NCBI GenBank assembly: GCA_002239085.1
Contig: MPNP01000005.1
Coordinates: 1-64,000, forward strand
Origin: Rhodobacteraceae bacterium bin131
GTDB lineage: Bacteria > Pseudomonadota > Alphaproteobacteria > Rhodobacterales > Rhodobacteraceae
Length of the DNA: 64,000 nt
Direction: 5' to 3'
The translations under genes and the position numbers were made by a program. This document shows positions 10,437 through 22,368 of this stretch, piece by piece (within the stretch, counting starts at the first letter, position 1; each line of letters starts with the position of its first letter). Under the pieces are notes generated by a model that was not told the DNA's origin, made no database searches, and saw only the letters and a program-made list of their open reading frames with translations.

Positions 10437-11753
10437 TCAAGCCGGATCAAATTCATTCAACAGACGTTCAAAAATAGTATCAACCCTTACATTAAGTACT
10501 AATGGGTCAAAGATTCTAACGAGCTCCTCCTCGCTCAACCATTCAGCATAGTCATCGTCAGACCTCAATTCAGTTAAAAAATCTAACCCATTCGCCATGG
10601 TTTTTTGTGCTGATTTCTGAACCATTCGATAGGCTTTTTCTTTGTTCAGGCCTTTTTCAATTAACCGAAGTAAAACTGGTTGGGAATAAGTTACACCATT
10701 CAGCAAATTAAGATTTTCCAACATTGATTGTTCGTTGATAACAAGGTTGGAAATAATTTGTGTCAACCTGTGAATAGCAAAATCAAGGGTTATTGTGGCA
10801 TCTGGACCTATAATCCTCTCTACCGAAGAATGCGACATATCTCTTTCCTGCCATAAAGAAACATTATCTAGAGCAGGGGATACATAGGCCTTTACCATTC
10901 GAGAAAGCCCAGTCACATTTTCTAGCAATATCGGATTTTTTTTATGAGGCATTGCCGAAGAGCCCTTTTGACTTGATGAAAATGATTCAGCAACTTCACT
11001 AATTTCAGTCATTTGCAACTGTCGAAGTTCAATACTAATTCGTTCAATTGATGACGCGATAACCCCGATTGTAGAGAAGTACATGGCATAGCGGTCTCGA
11101 GGAATAATTTGGGAAGAAATTGTCTCAACCGACAATCCCAATTTTCGGCAGACATATTCTTCGACATAGGGATTAATGTTGGTATAGTTTCCGACAGGAC
11201 CAGATAGCATTCCGACAGAAATTTCAGATTGAGCACGATTTAATCGATTACAGTTTCGTTGAACTTCAGCAAAAGCTCGTGCAAGCTTAAGCCCAAAGGT
11301 TGTTGGTTCTGCATGAATGCCGTGGCTTCTTCCAATACAAGGCGTATATTTATAATTGAGCGCCTTTGCTTGGAGTTCCGTACTCAATTTTTTTAATTGC
11401 CTAGTAAGCAATTCTGAGGCCGAAACTAATTGCAGGCCAAAGCAGGTATCAAGAATGTCCGATGAGGTAAGACCGTGATGATATTTTTCATTGGCAATTG
11501 AAGGGCAGATTTCTGTGACATACATTTGAAAAGCAATCGATTCGTGCTGAACGCTCTTCTCGATTGCTTTGATACGGTTCACATCGATTGGCTCTGGTTG
11601 AGAATTCCATAGCTCTTTAACGACTGATTCAGGAATTAAACCAATTTCCAGAAGTGCCTCACAAGCATAGGCTTCAATAATGTACCAAAGCCTAAACTTG
11701 TTTGCTTCAGACCAGACTTCGGTCATCTCCTTTAGAGCGTAACGCTTCAGCAT
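10437..11753 (-). CDS. purB: Adenylosuccinate lyase
   Basis: HHGLTSSDILDTCFGLQL, GRSHGIHAEPTTFGLK, SSAMPHKKNPILLENVTGLSR: fumarase/ASL superfamily motifs. Confidence 0.96.
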   Translation of the reverse strand: MLKRYALKEMTEVWSEANKFRLWYIIEAYACEALLEIGLIPESVVKELWNSQPEPIDVNRIKAIEKSVQHESIAFQMYVTEICPSIANEKYHHGLTSSDILDTCFGLQLVSASELLTRQLKKLSTELQAKALNYKYTPCIGRSHGIHAEPTTFGLKLARAFAEVQRNCNRLNRAQSEISVGMLSGPVGNYTNINPYVEEYVCRKLGLSVETISSQIIPRDRYAMYFSTIGVIASSIERISIELRQLQMTEISEVAESFSSSQKGSSAMPHKKNPILLENVTGLSRMVKAYVSPALDNVSLWQERDMSHSSVERIIGPDATITLDFAIHRLTQIISNLVINEQSMLENLNLLNGVTYSQPVLLRLIEKGLNKEKAYRMVQKSAQKTMANGLDFLTELRSDDDYAEWLSEEELVRIFDPLVLNVRVDTIFERLLNEFDPA

Positions 11754-11952
11754 CTAATATCTTTTAGCCAGTTTATGCCGAGTCACTCATTTGAATACTT
11801 TGGCGGAAATATCTGATTAGTTTTGACCTTGACTTCAATTTTAACATCACACGGGATAGCGATTACTTGGGCTTAATTTACTCAATATCAATGCGAAGTG
11901 TTCCGAATGTTGCTACGATTTAACGTGAAGAAATCAACTCAAATTATTGTTG

Positions 11953-12447
11953 TTAATCGTTTCGATAAGGGTCTTGATACTGCATGGCCATGTCCCAAGG
12001 CAAATAAATCCATGTATCCTGACTCACTTCTGTAATAAATATATCAACATACGGGCGTCCTTTCGGCTTTGCGTAAACTGTACAATAAGTGGCCTTTGGC
12101 AATAAAGAACGAATAAGCTCAAGTGTCTTTCCAGTATCAACAAGGTCATCGACAACCAAAATGTTCGTACCATCACCCATTAACTCCTTATCGGGATATT
12201 TTAAAACTTTGGGTTTGCCTTGATCCTGGTAATCGTAGCTCCAAATAGAAATTGTATCTAGGGTACGAATATTAAGTTCCCGGGCAATGATCATTGCCGG
12301 AAGCAACCCACCTCGCGAAACAGCTAGAATTGCCTTCCATTTGAGTTCTTTTTCTGAGTCGTCTAACCGCCAAGCCAAGGCCCGTGAATCTCGATGAACC
12401 TGGTCCCAGCCAACATTAAACCCTTTTTCGTTGGGCAGTAAACCCAT
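11953..12447 (-). CDS. gpt: Xanthine/guanine phosphoribosyltransferase
   Basis: [41 protein letters not shown] loop. Confidence 0.92.
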   Translation of the reverse strand: MGLLPNEKGFNVGWDQVHRDSRALAWRLDDSEKELKWKAILAVSRGGLLPAMIIARELNIRTLDTISIWSYDYQDQGKPKVLKYPDKELMGDGTNILVVDDLVDTGKTLELIRSLLPKATYCTVYAKPKGRPYVDIFITEVSQDTWIYLPWDMAMQYQDPYRND

Positions 12448-12449
12448 AA

Positions 12450-13265
12450 TTATCTCCCTGTGACAGCGTCAATATCGGGTGCATCAACTCGTTTCATTCC
12501 CACGACATGATAACCCGAATCAACATGTAAGATTTCACCAGTAACTGCTTTTCCAAGATCCGACAATAGATAGATTGCTGCATTACCGACATCTTCAGTG
12601 GTTATATTTTGTTGGAGTGGCGAATTCAATTCATTCCATTTCAGGATGTAGCGAAAATCGCCAATTCCCGAAGCAGCAAGCGTTTTGACAGTTCCGGCAG
12701 AAATGGCATTGACGCGTATTTTATTCCCACCCAAATCGGCCGCCAAATACCTGACTGAAGCTTCGAGCGCCGCTTTGGCAACACCCATAACATTATAATG
12801 AGGCATCACTTTTTCGGCTCCATAGTATGTCATGGTTAGAAGTGAACCACCGTTGGGCATCAGCTTTTCAGCACGTTGTGCAATTGCCGTGAATGAATAT
12901 ACGGAGATATTCATGGACACTTGGAAGTTATTTAGAGAGGTATCAACGTACCGCCCCCGCAGTTCATTCTTATCCGAAAATCCAATGGCATGAACAACAA
13001 AATCAATACTATCCCAAACTTGTCCAATCCTATCAAAAAGTTGGTCAATAGAGTTGGGGTCGCCTACATCACACTCAAAAACAAGGTCAGATTTGACCGA
13101 TTGTGCCAGAGGAGTTACACGGCGAAGCAAAACCTCGTTTTGATATGAAAATGCAAGTGAAGCTCCATGGTCGGAACAAGCTTTAGCAATTCCCCATGCG
13201 ATTGACTTGTCATTCGCCACTCCCATTATCAGTCCGCGCTTTCCATCCATTAGGGGCATGATCAA
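12450..13265 (-). CDS. fabI: Enoyl-ACP reductase (NADH)
   Basis: [66 protein letters not shown]. Confidence 0.96.
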   Translation of the reverse strand: MIMPLMDGKRGLIMGVANDKSIAWGIAKACSDHGASLAFSYQNEVLLRRVTPLAQSVKSDLVFECDVGDPNSIDQLFDRIGQVWDSIDFVVHAIGFSDKNELRGRYVDTSLNNFQVSMNISVYSFTAIAQRAEKLMPNGGSLLTMTYYGAEKVMPHYNVMGVAKAALEASVRYLAADLGGNKIRVNAISAGTVKTLAASGIGDFRYILKWNELNSPLQQNITTEDVGNAAIYLLSDLGKAVTGEILHVDSGYHVVGMKRVDAPDIDAVTGR

Positions 13266-13404
13266 AACTCAACTTTCAAGAAAAAGATTACTTGTTAGAG
13301 ATTTAGGATTTATCAAAAAACAGTTAATACAGTTGTAAATAAAGTATCAAGATTATTCTCAATACAATAAACATCTTCATCAAAATTTTACAGGCCACTT
13401 TTCC

Positions 13405-13992
13405 ATGGAATTGAGTAAAGACCCTTTTGAAATTATTGAAAACTGGATGCAAATTGCTAAGGACGCAGGAATTCCAGATCATAATGCTATGGCTATGGCT
13501 ACTGCTGATGCCAACAGCATACCTAATGTCCGCGTGGTTTTACTTAAAGAAATTGATACACGAGGATTGATATTCTACACTAATTATGAAAGTATTAAGG
13601 GTCAAGAACTCGTATCGAATCAGCGAGCCGCAATTGCCATACATTGGCGAACCTTAAAAAGACAAATTCGAGTGCGTGGTGATGTTGAGGTTCTCGAATC
13701 AGAAAAATCCGACCTCTACTTTAATTCACGCCCATTAGGAAGCCGCTACAGTGCGTGGGCATCAAAACAATCTCAGCCGTTATCATCAAGAGAACAGTTT
13801 GAAGCAGAAATTGAAAATATAAGCCAGAAATATGCTCAAAATCCACCGCGGCCTAAATTTTGGGGAGGGTTTCGTCTGAAACCATTTGAAATTGAATTTT
13901 GGAAAGAACTTGACTATCGTCGCCATGACCGATTCAGATGGACAAGAGTATCACCAAGCTCAAATTGGTCAGTTCAAAGACTTTACCCTTGA
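13405..13992 (+). CDS. pdxH: Pyridoxamine 5'-phosphate oxidase
   Basis: ATADANSIPNVRVVLLKEID, SRPLGSRYSAWASKQSQPLSSR, PKFWGGFRLKPFEIEFW, terminal RLYP. Confidence 0.96.
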   Translation: MELSKDPFEIIENWMQIAKDAGIPDHNAMAMATADANSIPNVRVVLLKEIDTRGLIFYTNYESIKGQELVSNQRAAIAIHWRTLKRQIRVRGDVEVLESEKSDLYFNSRPLGSRYSAWASKQSQPLSSREQFEAEIENISQKYAQNPPRPKFWGGFRLKPFEIEFWKELDYRRHDRFRWTRVSPSSNWSVQRLYP

Positions 13993-14023
13993 TTATTCAA
14001 TATAAATTTCATACACAAAAGCC

Positions 14024-14527
14024 ATGATGAATACCTTTAGAATAAGCATTTTTTTATTGCTATTGGGGGTAATGGTCACGGCTTTCACTCCTGCTTTTGC
14101 CGCGTGTTCGAATAATTTTATTGAAATCAAAGGCGAAAACAGGTCGAGTCGCTTTAAAGTTGAAATTGCCGATACCCCAGAATTAAGGCAAAAAGGACTT
14201 ATGTTTCGGGAATACCTAGCCACGACACATGGCATGCTGTTTATCTTTGATACTCCCGATAAAGTTGGCTTTTGGATGAAAAATACTCCAATTCCACTTG
14301 ATATTATTTTTATTAATGCGAATGGACGCATTGCAAGAATTGCCCGTCAAACCGAGCCGTATTCACTTGACTTAATTGAAGGAGGCAGCGATTCCATACA
14401 ATATGTTTTGGAAATTAATGGAAATGCGGCTCAACAATTTGGTATCCAGGAAGGGGATTCCACTCGCCATCCCCGATTTAATCAGGAATTATCGGTTTGG
14501 CCTTGTAAAAATCATACCGGGTCATAA
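14024..14527 (+). CDS. DUF192 domain-containing secreted protein
   Basis: Signal peptide; LRQKGLMFREYLATTHGMLFIFDTPDKVGFWMKNTPIPLDIIFIN. Confidence 0.92.
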   Translation: MMNTFRISIFLLLLGVMVTAFTPAFAACSNNFIEIKGENRSSRFKVEIADTPELRQKGLMFREYLATTHGMLFIFDTPDKVGFWMKNTPIPLDIIFINANGRIARIARQTEPYSLDLIEGGSDSIQYVLEINGNAAQQFGIQEGDSTRHPRFNQELSVWPCKNHTGS

Positions 14528-14551
14528 TTCATCACAAGTGAATTTCATAAG

Positions 14552-14628
14552 CGGGGCGTAGCGCAGCTTGGTAGCGCAACAGTTTTGGGAACTGTAGGTC
14601 GTTGGTTCAAATCCAATCGCCCCGACCA
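14552..14628 (+). tRNA. tRNA-Pro(TGG), CCA encoded
   Basis: cggggcg…cgccccg-a-cca; anticodon arm acagt-ttTGGga-actgt; GGTTCAAATCC T-arm. Confidence 0.95.
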
Positions 14629-14972
14629 TCCTCGGCTTCAATATCCTCTTTTCAATAAATTTTGAATTTGAACACAATTAGCTTGTGAGTTTGAAGTTTC
14701 TTCAATTTTTAAGTTCATTGTGATTCGGTTGATAACTTTTTACGACAACCCCCGACAAATTAAGGAAAATGTAATTTGTTGGCCTCTTGCACTTCCGCTT
14801 TGCAAATATTGAGTGGAAAACTTTTATTTGCCTGATTTATTGGGAATAACTACACTTGTGTGATGGCTCGCAATATTTCTAATTTCAGTATCGGAATATT
14901 TCCATATAGTATAACTCTTCTACACCACTAAGTTTCAATATATTGATTATTCACACTATTTTTATACAATAT

Positions 14973-15010
14973 AAGGTAAAGTGTCAGGAAGAAGGTAAAG
15001 TGTCAGGAAG
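14973..15010 (+). repeat. Perfect tandem 19-bp duplication covering the nrdJ ribosome-binding region
   Basis: aaggtaaagtgtcaggaag x2, followed by ggaatcATG. Confidence 0.95.
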
Positions 15011-15016
15011 GGAATC

Positions 15017-18000
15017 ATGAAAATATCGCGGTTATACACGCAAAAAAATTACTCACCTTATGTAACGATTAAGTTTACAACGACAAATTCACAAATAACC
15101 AACCCCGATGGTTCCGTTGTATTTTCACTTAAGGACATTATTGTTCCAGAAAACTGGAGTCAAACGGCAGTTGATGTTCTTGCGCAAAAATACTTTCGAA
15201 AAGCCGGCGTACCCAAGTGTTTAAAGCGATCAAATGAAAAGGGAATTCCAAAATTTTTACAGCCAAGTGTTCCTGACCAACAAGCTCTCGAAGCCATTCC
15301 TGAAAGCGAGCGGTTTGGTATGGAAAAATCGGCTATCCAAGTTTTTGACCGGTTAGCCGGAGCTTGGACATACTGGGGTTGGAAAGGAAAGTATTTTTCT
15401 TCTGTCAGTGATGCCCAAGCTTTTTATGATGAATTGCGCTACATTCTGGCTACCCAAAAGGCCGCGCCGAATTCGCCCCAGTGGTTTAATACAGGTTTGC
15501 ATTGGGCGTATGGAATTTCAGGAGATAGCCAAGGTCATTATTATGTAGATGTTAAATCTGGAAAAACTCGAAAATCTGAAAGTTCCTATTATCGTCCTCA
15601 ACCCCATGCCTGCTTTATCCAGTCTGTAAATGATGATTTGGTCAATGAGGGCGGGATCATGGACTTGTGGTCCCGTGAAGCTCGTTTATTCAAGTTTGGT
15701 TCAGGAACTGGCACCAATTTTTCTAATATCCGTGGAGCTAACGAGCCATTAGCAAGTGGCGGCAAATCAAGTGGATTGATGAGTTTTCTTGGTATTGGTG
15801 ACCGAGCCGCTGGGGCAATAAAATCAGGTGGAACAACCCGACGGGCCGCCAAGATGGTGATCTGTGATATCGATCATCCCGATATCAATAGTTTTATTAG
15901 TTGGAAAGACCGGGAAGAGCACAAAGTGGCTTCACTCGTTGCTGGTTCCAAGTCAATTTCAAAACATCTCAATGCTATTTTTCGTGCTGTAAGTCAATCG
16001 GATGATACGCGTCAAAAGGCAACTGACCCAAGTCACAACCTAGAGTTACGAAAGGCCATTGCTAAAGCAAGACAAGCTATGGTTCCTGATGGCTTTATCA
16101 ATCGCATATTGCAGTTTGCCAAGCAGGGATTTAACTCCATGGATTTTGACATAATTGATTCCGACTGGCAGTCAGAGGGCTATTTAACTGTTTCAGGACA
16201 AAATTCTAATAACTCGGTCAGAGTGACTGATAATTTCATGAGTGCGGCTCGAAACGACCAGGATTGGGATTTGACCTACAGAACGACCGGTGAAGTCGCT
16301 GAAACGGTAAGGGCTAAAGACCTGTGGGAACAGATTGCGCAGTCAGCTTGGTCATGTGCTGACCCTGGAGTGCAATACCATGATACAATTAATGCGTGGC
16401 ACACTTGTCCAAAGAGCGGTGCTATACGAGCGTCAAACCCGTGCTCTGAATATATGTTTTTGGATGATACCGCTTGTAACCTAGCTTCATTAAATCTATT
16501 GAGTTTTTACCGCGACGGAAATTTTGACTCCAATGACTTTTCCCATGCTACACGATTGATGACCATTGTTTTAGAGATTTCGGTACACATGGCGCAATTC
16601 CCATCCAAGCAAATTGCCGAATTATCGCATCGTTACAGAACTCTTGGGCTAGGATATGCAAATCTTGGTGGTTTATTGATGACCATGGGTTTACCATACG
16701 ATTCTATTAAAGGGAGGGCTTTGTGTTCGGCAATTACGGCTTTAATGACGGGTTTAAGTTATAAAACCTCGGCTGATATGGCGGCTGAACTCGGCGCTTT
16801 TGATGGGTATGAGTTCAACTCGGATGCCATGTTAAGAGTTATACGGAATCACCGTAATGCTGCACTTGGTGAGCAATCTGGATATGAAGACATCAATGTC
16901 AAACCAGTTCCACTTGAGCGAGACTATTGCCCCAACAAAGAACTCGTTGAGCGCGCCATTAGCGCTTGGGATGCCGCTCTTAATTTGGGAAAAAAGCACG
17001 GTTACCGTAACGCCCAGGTCAGTGTGATCGCTCCAACAGGAACAATTGGTCTCGTAATGGATTGTGATACGACAGGAATTGAACCTGATTTTGCTTTGGT
17101 GAAGTATAAGTCACTTGCGGGGGGAGGATATTTCAAGATTATCAATCGCTCGGTGCCACCCGCTTTGCAGTCTCTAGGCTATTCAAAATCCCAAATTGAA
17201 GACATCGTTAATTATGCCGTTGGTACATCTTCACTTAAGGACTCACCTCATATCAATCTTGAATCTTTAGAAGAGAAGGGGTTTAAGAAAAAAGATTTAC
17301 TGGCAATTGAAGATATACTACATTCCTTTATGGACATACGATTTGTCTTTACACCTGATAGATTTGGCAAAGGATTTTGTGTTGAGGTTTTAGGAATACC
17401 CCTTGAACGATTAACTGACCTAGGATTTGACCTGCTTTCCGAAATTGGCTTTACCCATGAACAAATTGAAGAAGCCAATAACTATATCTGTGGTACAAAA
17501 ACCCTAGAAGGTGCCCCCCATCTTGAAAATAAAGACCTCCCGGTGTTTGATTGTGCCAACCCCAATGGCAAAAAAGGTAAACGGTGCTTGAACTACAAGA
17601 GCCATATTGAAATGGTCGCCGCGGCCCAGAGTTTTATTTCTGGTGCGATTTCAAAGACAATCAATCTTCCAGCGAATGCAACAGTTGAGGACTGTAAGAT
17701 TGCCTATCAGTTGTCTTGGGACTTGGGCGTTAAAGCTGTCGCTTTATATCGTGATGGTTCCAAATTAAGTCAGCCGCTATCAACCTTCATGGGTGATTTT
17801 TCGGATATTGCCGACGCCGCTCAATTGGATGAAGCAGATTCAACTTCAAAGCTGTTGAAACTTTCTAGAGAGATGGTTGTTAAACGACAGGCGCTCGAAA
17901 ATCGACGCTATGGATACACCCAGAAGGCCATGGTGGGTAATCATAAAGTCTATTTGCGAACTGGTGAATATGAGGACGGTTCCTTGGGTGAGATTTTTAT

Positions 18001-18535
18001 TGATATGCATAAGGAGGGCGCGAGTTTTGGTGCCATGATGAATAACTTTGCAATCGCGATTTCAATCGGATTGCAATACGGAGTTCCACTCAGTATTTTC
18101 GTCAATGCCTTTGAAGGAACACGGTTTGAACCCTCAGGCTTTGTTGTTGGCAACAATAAAATTAAGTCAGCAATGTCAATCTTGGATTATATTTTTAAAG
18201 AATTGGCTTTGACTTACTTAGACCGACAGGACTTATCAAATGTAGCCCAAGAGGAAGATGCTGTCACTGACCGCTTTCGAGTCAACGATACTTCACAAGC
18301 TTTACAAAGTAATCATTCCGACGATACACAATCAATCAGTTCGGTCAATCAAAGTAGTGGTGCCGAAGTGATTGCAATGCAGAACTATCGCTCAAGCTCA
18401 GGATCTGTATCCAATCATTCAGCTGCATTGGGTTATTCTGGGGATGTGTGTGGCAACTGCGGAAATTATACCCTTATCAGGAGCGGTACATGTATGCTTT
18501 GTAAAACCTGTGGATCAACTTCTGGATGTAGTTAA
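15017..18535 (+). CDS. nrdJ: Vitamin B12-dependent (class II) ribonucleotide reductase
   Basis: [55 protein letters not shown]-terminal Cys-rich [28 protein letters not shown]. Confidence 0.97.
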   Translation: MKISRLYTQKNYSPYVTIKFTTTNSQITNPDGSVVFSLKDIIVPENWSQTAVDVLAQKYFRKAGVPKCLKRSNEKGIPKFLQPSVPDQQALEAIPESERFGMEKSAIQVFDRLAGAWTYWGWKGKYFSSVSDAQAFYDELRYILATQKAAPNSPQWFNTGLHWAYGISGDSQGHYYVDVKSGKTRKSESSYYRPQPHACFIQSVNDDLVNEGGIMDLWSREARLFKFGSGTGTNFSNIRGANEPLASGGKSSGLMSFLGIGDRAAGAIKSGGTTRRAAKMVICDIDHPDINSFISWKDREEHKVASLVAGSKSISKHLNAIFRAVSQSDDTRQKATDPSHNLELRKAIAKARQAMVPDGFINRILQFAKQGFNSMDFDIIDSDWQSEGYLTVSGQNSNNSVRVTDNFMSAARNDQDWDLTYRTTGEVAETVRAKDLWEQIAQSAWSCADPGVQYHDTINAWHTCPKSGAIRASNPCSEYMFLDDTACNLASLNLLSFYRDGNFDSNDFSHATRLMTIVLEISVHMAQFPSKQIAELSHRYRTLGLGYANLGGLLMTMGLPYDSIKGRALCSAITALMTGLSYKTSADMAAELGAFDGYEFNSDAMLRVIRNHRNAALGEQSGYEDINVKPVPLERDYCPNKELVERAISAWDAALNLGKKHGYRNAQVSVIAPTGTIGLVMDCDTTGIEPDFALVKYKSLAGGGYFKIINRSVPPALQSLGYSKSQIEDIVNYAVGTSSLKDSPHINLESLEEKGFKKKDLLAIEDILHSFMDIRFVFTPDRFGKGFCVEVLGIPLERLTDLGFDLLSEIGFTHEQIEEANNYICGTKTLEGAPHLENKDLPVFDCANPNGKKGKRCLNYKSHIEMVAAAQSFISGAISKTINLPANATVEDCKIAYQLSWDLGVKAVALYRDGSKLSQPLSTFMGDFSDIADAAQLDEADSTSKLLKLSREMVVKRQALENRRYGYTQKAMVGNHKVYLRTGEYEDGSLGEIFIDMHKEGASFGAMMNNFAIAISIGLQYGVPLSIFVNAFEGTRFEPSGFVVGNNKIKSAMSILDYIFKELALTYLDRQDLSNVAQEEDAVTDRFRVNDTSQALQSNHSDDTQSISSVNQSSGAEVIAMQNYRSSSGSVSNHSAALGYSGDVCGNCGNYTLIRSGTCMLCKTCGSTSGCS

Positions 18536-18627
18536 CACGCTTTAATTGAATCAATATTACAACCGAAGTGCGACTCAATCCTATCATTAGCTTGCGCACG
18601 AAATAGGGGAGGGAAATCAAGAATATG

Positions 18628-19197
18628 TTAGCTTGTATTGGTTCCTCGCCCCATTCCGACTACTCCAGTCCGAGCGATTTCAACTAAACCCAATGGTTCC
18701 ATCAATTCCGAAAACTTGTTGATTTTTTCGGTCACACCGGTGATTTCGAAAATAAAACTCTCAAGTGTTGAATCGACAACTTTTGCTCTGAATATGTCTG
18801 CCAAGCGAAGTGCTTCAACTCTTTTCTTGCCATGACCGCGTACCTTTAACAAGGCCATTTCTCTCTCAACCGATGGCCCTTCAATGGTTAAATCATGCAC
18901 TTCATAAACTGGAATGATCCGAGCTAACTGCGCTTTAATTTGTATAATCACCGAGGGCTTGCCACTAGTCACAATTGTGATGCGGGATAATTTACCGACG
19001 CGATCAACCTCGGAAACAGTCAAGCTCTCAATGTTATAGCCACGACTCGAAAAAAGACCAATGACCCGAGCCAGTACACCGGCTTCATTATCAACCAGCA
19101 CTGTAATGGTATGAGTTTCATTGATGTCCTGATTAGGACTTCGCAGATCATAGGCTGACTTCCGGGATGTACCCTTTTTGATTTTAAGTGAATTCAT
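18628..19197 (-). CDS. ilvN: Acetolactate synthase small subunit
   Basis: HTITVLVDNEAGVLARVIGLFSSRGYNIESLTVSEVD: ACT domain. Confidence 0.95.
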   Translation of the reverse strand: MNSLKIKKGTSRKSAYDLRSPNQDINETHTITVLVDNEAGVLARVIGLFSSRGYNIESLTVSEVDRVGKLSRITIVTSGKPSVIIQIKAQLARIIPVYEVHDLTIEGPSVEREMALLKVRGHGKKRVEALRLADIFRAKVVDSTLESFIFEITGVTEKINKFSELMEPLGLVEIARTGVVGMGRGTNTS

Positions 19198-19208
19198 GAC
19201 ATTTTCCC

Positions 19209-20999
19209 TTATACGAGGACTGAACCTTGATCGTTGCTATCCTGATTCGCATCATCTGAACTATCAACAGAGAAAATCATTTTGTTGTGCGGTTCACCTG
19301 ATGGAATCATTGGAAAACAATTTTCATGAGCGACAACTAAGCAATCTAAGATTACCGGCCCATCAGTTTCAATCATTTCAATGATCGCTTCTTCAAGCTG
19401 CGCAGGGTCAGAAACCATAATTCCTTTACAACCAAAAGCCTCTGCGAGTTTAACAAAGTCTGGTAAAGCCTCTGACCATGATTGACTATACCGCTCACCG
19501 TGTAATATTTCTTGCCACTGCCGGACCATACCCAGTCTCTGATTATTGACAATAAATTGCTTGACCGGCAAGCCGTACTGAATTGCTGTTCCCATCTCCT
19601 GCATATTCATAAGCCAACTGGCATCTCCAGCAACATTAATTACAAGTGAATCAGGATAGGCAACTTGTACCCCGATTGAGGCTGGCAAGCCATACCCCAT
19701 TGTTCCGAGTCCGCCTGAAGTCATCCACCGGTTTGGCTCGTTAAACTTCATGAATTGTGCCGCCCACATTTGGTGTTGACCGACATCAGTTGTGATAAAT
19801 CGGTCGTAGTCCTTGGTCAGCTCCTCTAGTAAGTCAATTGCATATTGTGGTTTGATGGAGTCCTGGTTGGTTTCATAGTGTAAACAATCGGTTTTTTTCC
19901 ATTCGGCAATTTGTTGCCACCACTTGTTTACTTCCGACGAATTGGTTTTACTACCACGGCTTCGCCATGAACTAAGGATTTGTTGCAAGATATTTCCGGC
20001 ATCGCCAACGATCTGAATTTCAGTTGGAATCACTTTATTGATGGACGATCGATCAATATCAATATGAACCTTCACTGACCCTGGACTAAAATCACTAACC
20101 CGACCAGTAATCCGGTCATCAAAGCGAGCTCCAACATTAATCATGAGGTCGCACTCGTACATAGCCAGATTCGCCTCATAAGTACCATGCATTCCTAACA
20201 TGCCAAGCCAATTCTTGCCATTTGCTGGGTAAGCACCAAGGCCCATTAAAGTAGATGTGATAGGAAATCCTGTTTCATTAACCAGCTGGCGAAGTGCCTC
20301 ACTGGCTCCCACACCTGAATTAATAACGCCCCCACCCGAATAGATGATTGGCCGCTCAGAGGTTTCAATTAAACCAATAAGGTATTCGATTTCATTCAAA
20401 TCGCCGTCTATTTTAGGTTGGTATTTACTTGTAAACGAATTGTCAAAGGGCTGGTAAGTTCCTTGAGCGAATTGAACATCCTTTGGAATATCAACAAGCA
20501 CCGGTCCTGGTCGACCATGGGTTGCAATATGAAACGCTTCATGAATAGTGTTGGCCAGTTCATCAGTTTCTTTAACTAACCAGTTATGCTTTGTACAAGG
20601 GCGAGTAATACCCACTGTATCAGCCTCCTGGAAAGCATCATTACCAATCATAAAGGTGGGAACTTGTCCTGACAAAACAACGAGTGGAATTGAATCCATT
20701 AAAGCATCAGTCATTCCCGTGACGGCATTGGTTGCGCCTGGGCCTGATGTCACCAAAACAACTCCAGGCTTGCCTGTGGAACGAGCATAACCTTCAGCGG
20801 CATGCACTGCACCTTGTTCGTGCCTGACTAAAATATGGCGAATATGATTTTGTTTAAAAATATCATCATAAATTGGCAGTACCGCACCACCGGGGTATCC
20901 AAATATAATATCAACATCATGGTCCTTTAGAGCCTGTATTACGATCTGTGACCCAGCCATTTTATGGAATTTACTAGCGTTTGTATTGGCCTTATTCAT
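19209..20999 (-). CDS. ilvB: Acetolactate synthase large subunit
   Basis: DIIFGYPGGAVLPIYDDIF…VRHEQGAVHAAEGYARSTGKPGVVLVTSGPGATNAVTGMTDALMDS; TPP motif GDASWLMNMQEM. Confidence 0.97.
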   Translation of the reverse strand: MNKANTNASKFHKMAGSQIVIQALKDHDVDIIFGYPGGAVLPIYDDIFKQNHIRHILVRHEQGAVHAAEGYARSTGKPGVVLVTSGPGATNAVTGMTDALMDSIPLVVLSGQVPTFMIGNDAFQEADTVGITRPCTKHNWLVKETDELANTIHEAFHIATHGRPGPVLVDIPKDVQFAQGTYQPFDNSFTSKYQPKIDGDLNEIEYLIGLIETSERPIIYSGGGVINSGVGASEALRQLVNETGFPITSTLMGLGAYPANGKNWLGMLGMHGTYEANLAMYECDLMINVGARFDDRITGRVSDFSPGSVKVHIDIDRSSINKVIPTEIQIVGDAGNILQQILSSWRSRGSKTNSSEVNKWWQQIAEWKKTDCLHYETNQDSIKPQYAIDLLEELTKDYDRFITTDVGQHQMWAAQFMKFNEPNRWMTSGGLGTMGYGLPASIGVQVAYPDSLVINVAGDASWLMNMQEMGTAIQYGLPVKQFIVNNQRLGMVRQWQEILHGERYSQSWSEALPDFVKLAEAFGCKGIMVSDPAQLEEAIIEMIETDGPVILDCLVVAHENCFPMIPSGEPHNKMIFSVDSSDDANQDSNDQGSVLV

Positions 21000-21162
21000 A
21001 ACGTGTACCTTTTGTGTTTCAGGGTATAATTTTTGGCTAAATTTATTACATTACCTGCCCGATGCACTCATCAATACTAATTGCAATCATATAATAACTG
21101 TGGGGATAACATCAAACACAGTGTTTATTGTGCGGAATTAGACTGAGAGAAATTAGAACAGA

Positions 21163-21729
21163 TTATTGATTTAGATGGGTGGATAGCTCGTGAGAGCCAC
21201 CCACATATTGACCATTTAGCCAAATCTGTGGCACGGTAATTGGTGTCTTTGGGCCGACAATCGGCTTAACACGTGCAATCATTTCGTAAAGTGAAAAAGG
21301 CTCTTGAACTACATCATGGTAATAGTAATCAATATTTGACTTGTCTAATAGGTGTTTGGCTTCAATACAATGAGGACATGATAATTTGCCATAAACACGA
21401 TTACCGCTGATTGTTGAATTTTTTACATAGGATTTCACGACCGCCTCAGTCAAAATCCCGCGGTTCAAAGCATATCCCTGACTAACAACTTTGTTATCAA
21501 CCATTACAATTGGTGCGTGCCAACCACCTTTAACAAGGGGCTTCCACCATTCAGTCAGCCATTCTTTGATTTTGAGTTCAACCGGTATACCAGCCAGTTC
21601 ATTCGCAATAGTGTCTTGAATAATATCAACAGATAGGGTGCACTCACCACAAGGAATCTTAACCTTGAAAGGGCCCCACGCACCTGCCCATCGGTAAATT
21701 ACAATTTTTACTTTAGGTGCATTCTGCAT
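21163..21729 (-). CDS. Two-domain glutaredoxin/thioredoxin-fold protein
   Basis: C-terminal glutaredoxin: VYGKLSCPHCIEAKHLLDKSNIDYYYHDV…TVPQIWLNGQYVGGSHEL; N-terminal half carries CGEC. Confidence 0.75.
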   Translation of the reverse strand: MQNAPKVKIVIYRWAGAWGPFKVKIPCGECTLSVDIIQDTIANELAGIPVELKIKEWLTEWWKPLVKGGWHAPIVMVDNKVVSQGYALNRGILTEAVVKSYVKNSTISGNRVYGKLSCPHCIEAKHLLDKSNIDYYYHDVVQEPFSLYEMIARVKPIVGPKTPITVPQIWLNGQYVGGSHELSTHLNQ

Positions 21730-21938
21730 TCGTTCATTTCCGCTTCAAATGACAAATCAAATCATCATGGTACAAAGAGTAAGTCAATTATAAGGGAGTT
21801 CAACTGTTCAAACAACATCTAATTATTGAGAATTAATCAGTGTCGCAATCGCTTTGGTACCACTTGGATAGAAAAAGTCATTCCAAGCGAACCATCTTAA
21901 GTCGTCATGGCCTTCCTGATTATTCAAGGATAACGGCA

Positions 21939-22247
21939 CTAGGTATTATCTTCTCTTTGTCTTCCTTTACTAAAAAAACCCTCAAACTTCTTTTTTTCCA
22001 CTCGAAATTTATGAGAAGCTCCTCTCTTGATTTCGTCAAGTTTTTCTTGGTTAACTAACCCTTGGGCCTTTTCTTTAAATTCAATGTCACTTCCTAGCCG
22101 CTTGGTCCAAAGCAGGAAAAATAAGACAATGACTCCAAGTAACCAATTCCAAAGGAATGCAATGACCATCAAGCCAATCCAACTTAATCGACCTAAACTA
22201 TCCATCCAATCGGTAAATCGAGAAAACAACTGGTAAACTTTTTTCAT
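21939..22247 (-). CDS. Small membrane protein, unknown function
   Basis: Hydrophobic stretch LSWIGLMVIAFLWNWLLGVIVLFFLLW with charged C-terminus; fits the gap before metA. Confidence 0.6.
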   Translation of the reverse strand: MKKVYQLFSRFTDWMDSLGRLSWIGLMVIAFLWNWLLGVIVLFFLLWTKRLGSDIEFKEKAQGLVNQEKLDEIKRGASHKFRVEKKKFEGFFSKGRQREDNT

Positions 22248-22368
22248 AACCTTTGCCTAAATCTTCATTCCAAATGTTAACTATGCAATTAAAGTATTGA
22301 CTTAATTTGACTATTCAAGAAACCCCTGACCGTTGCTAATCAAATAATGATGAATGGGTTTAGCTAAA

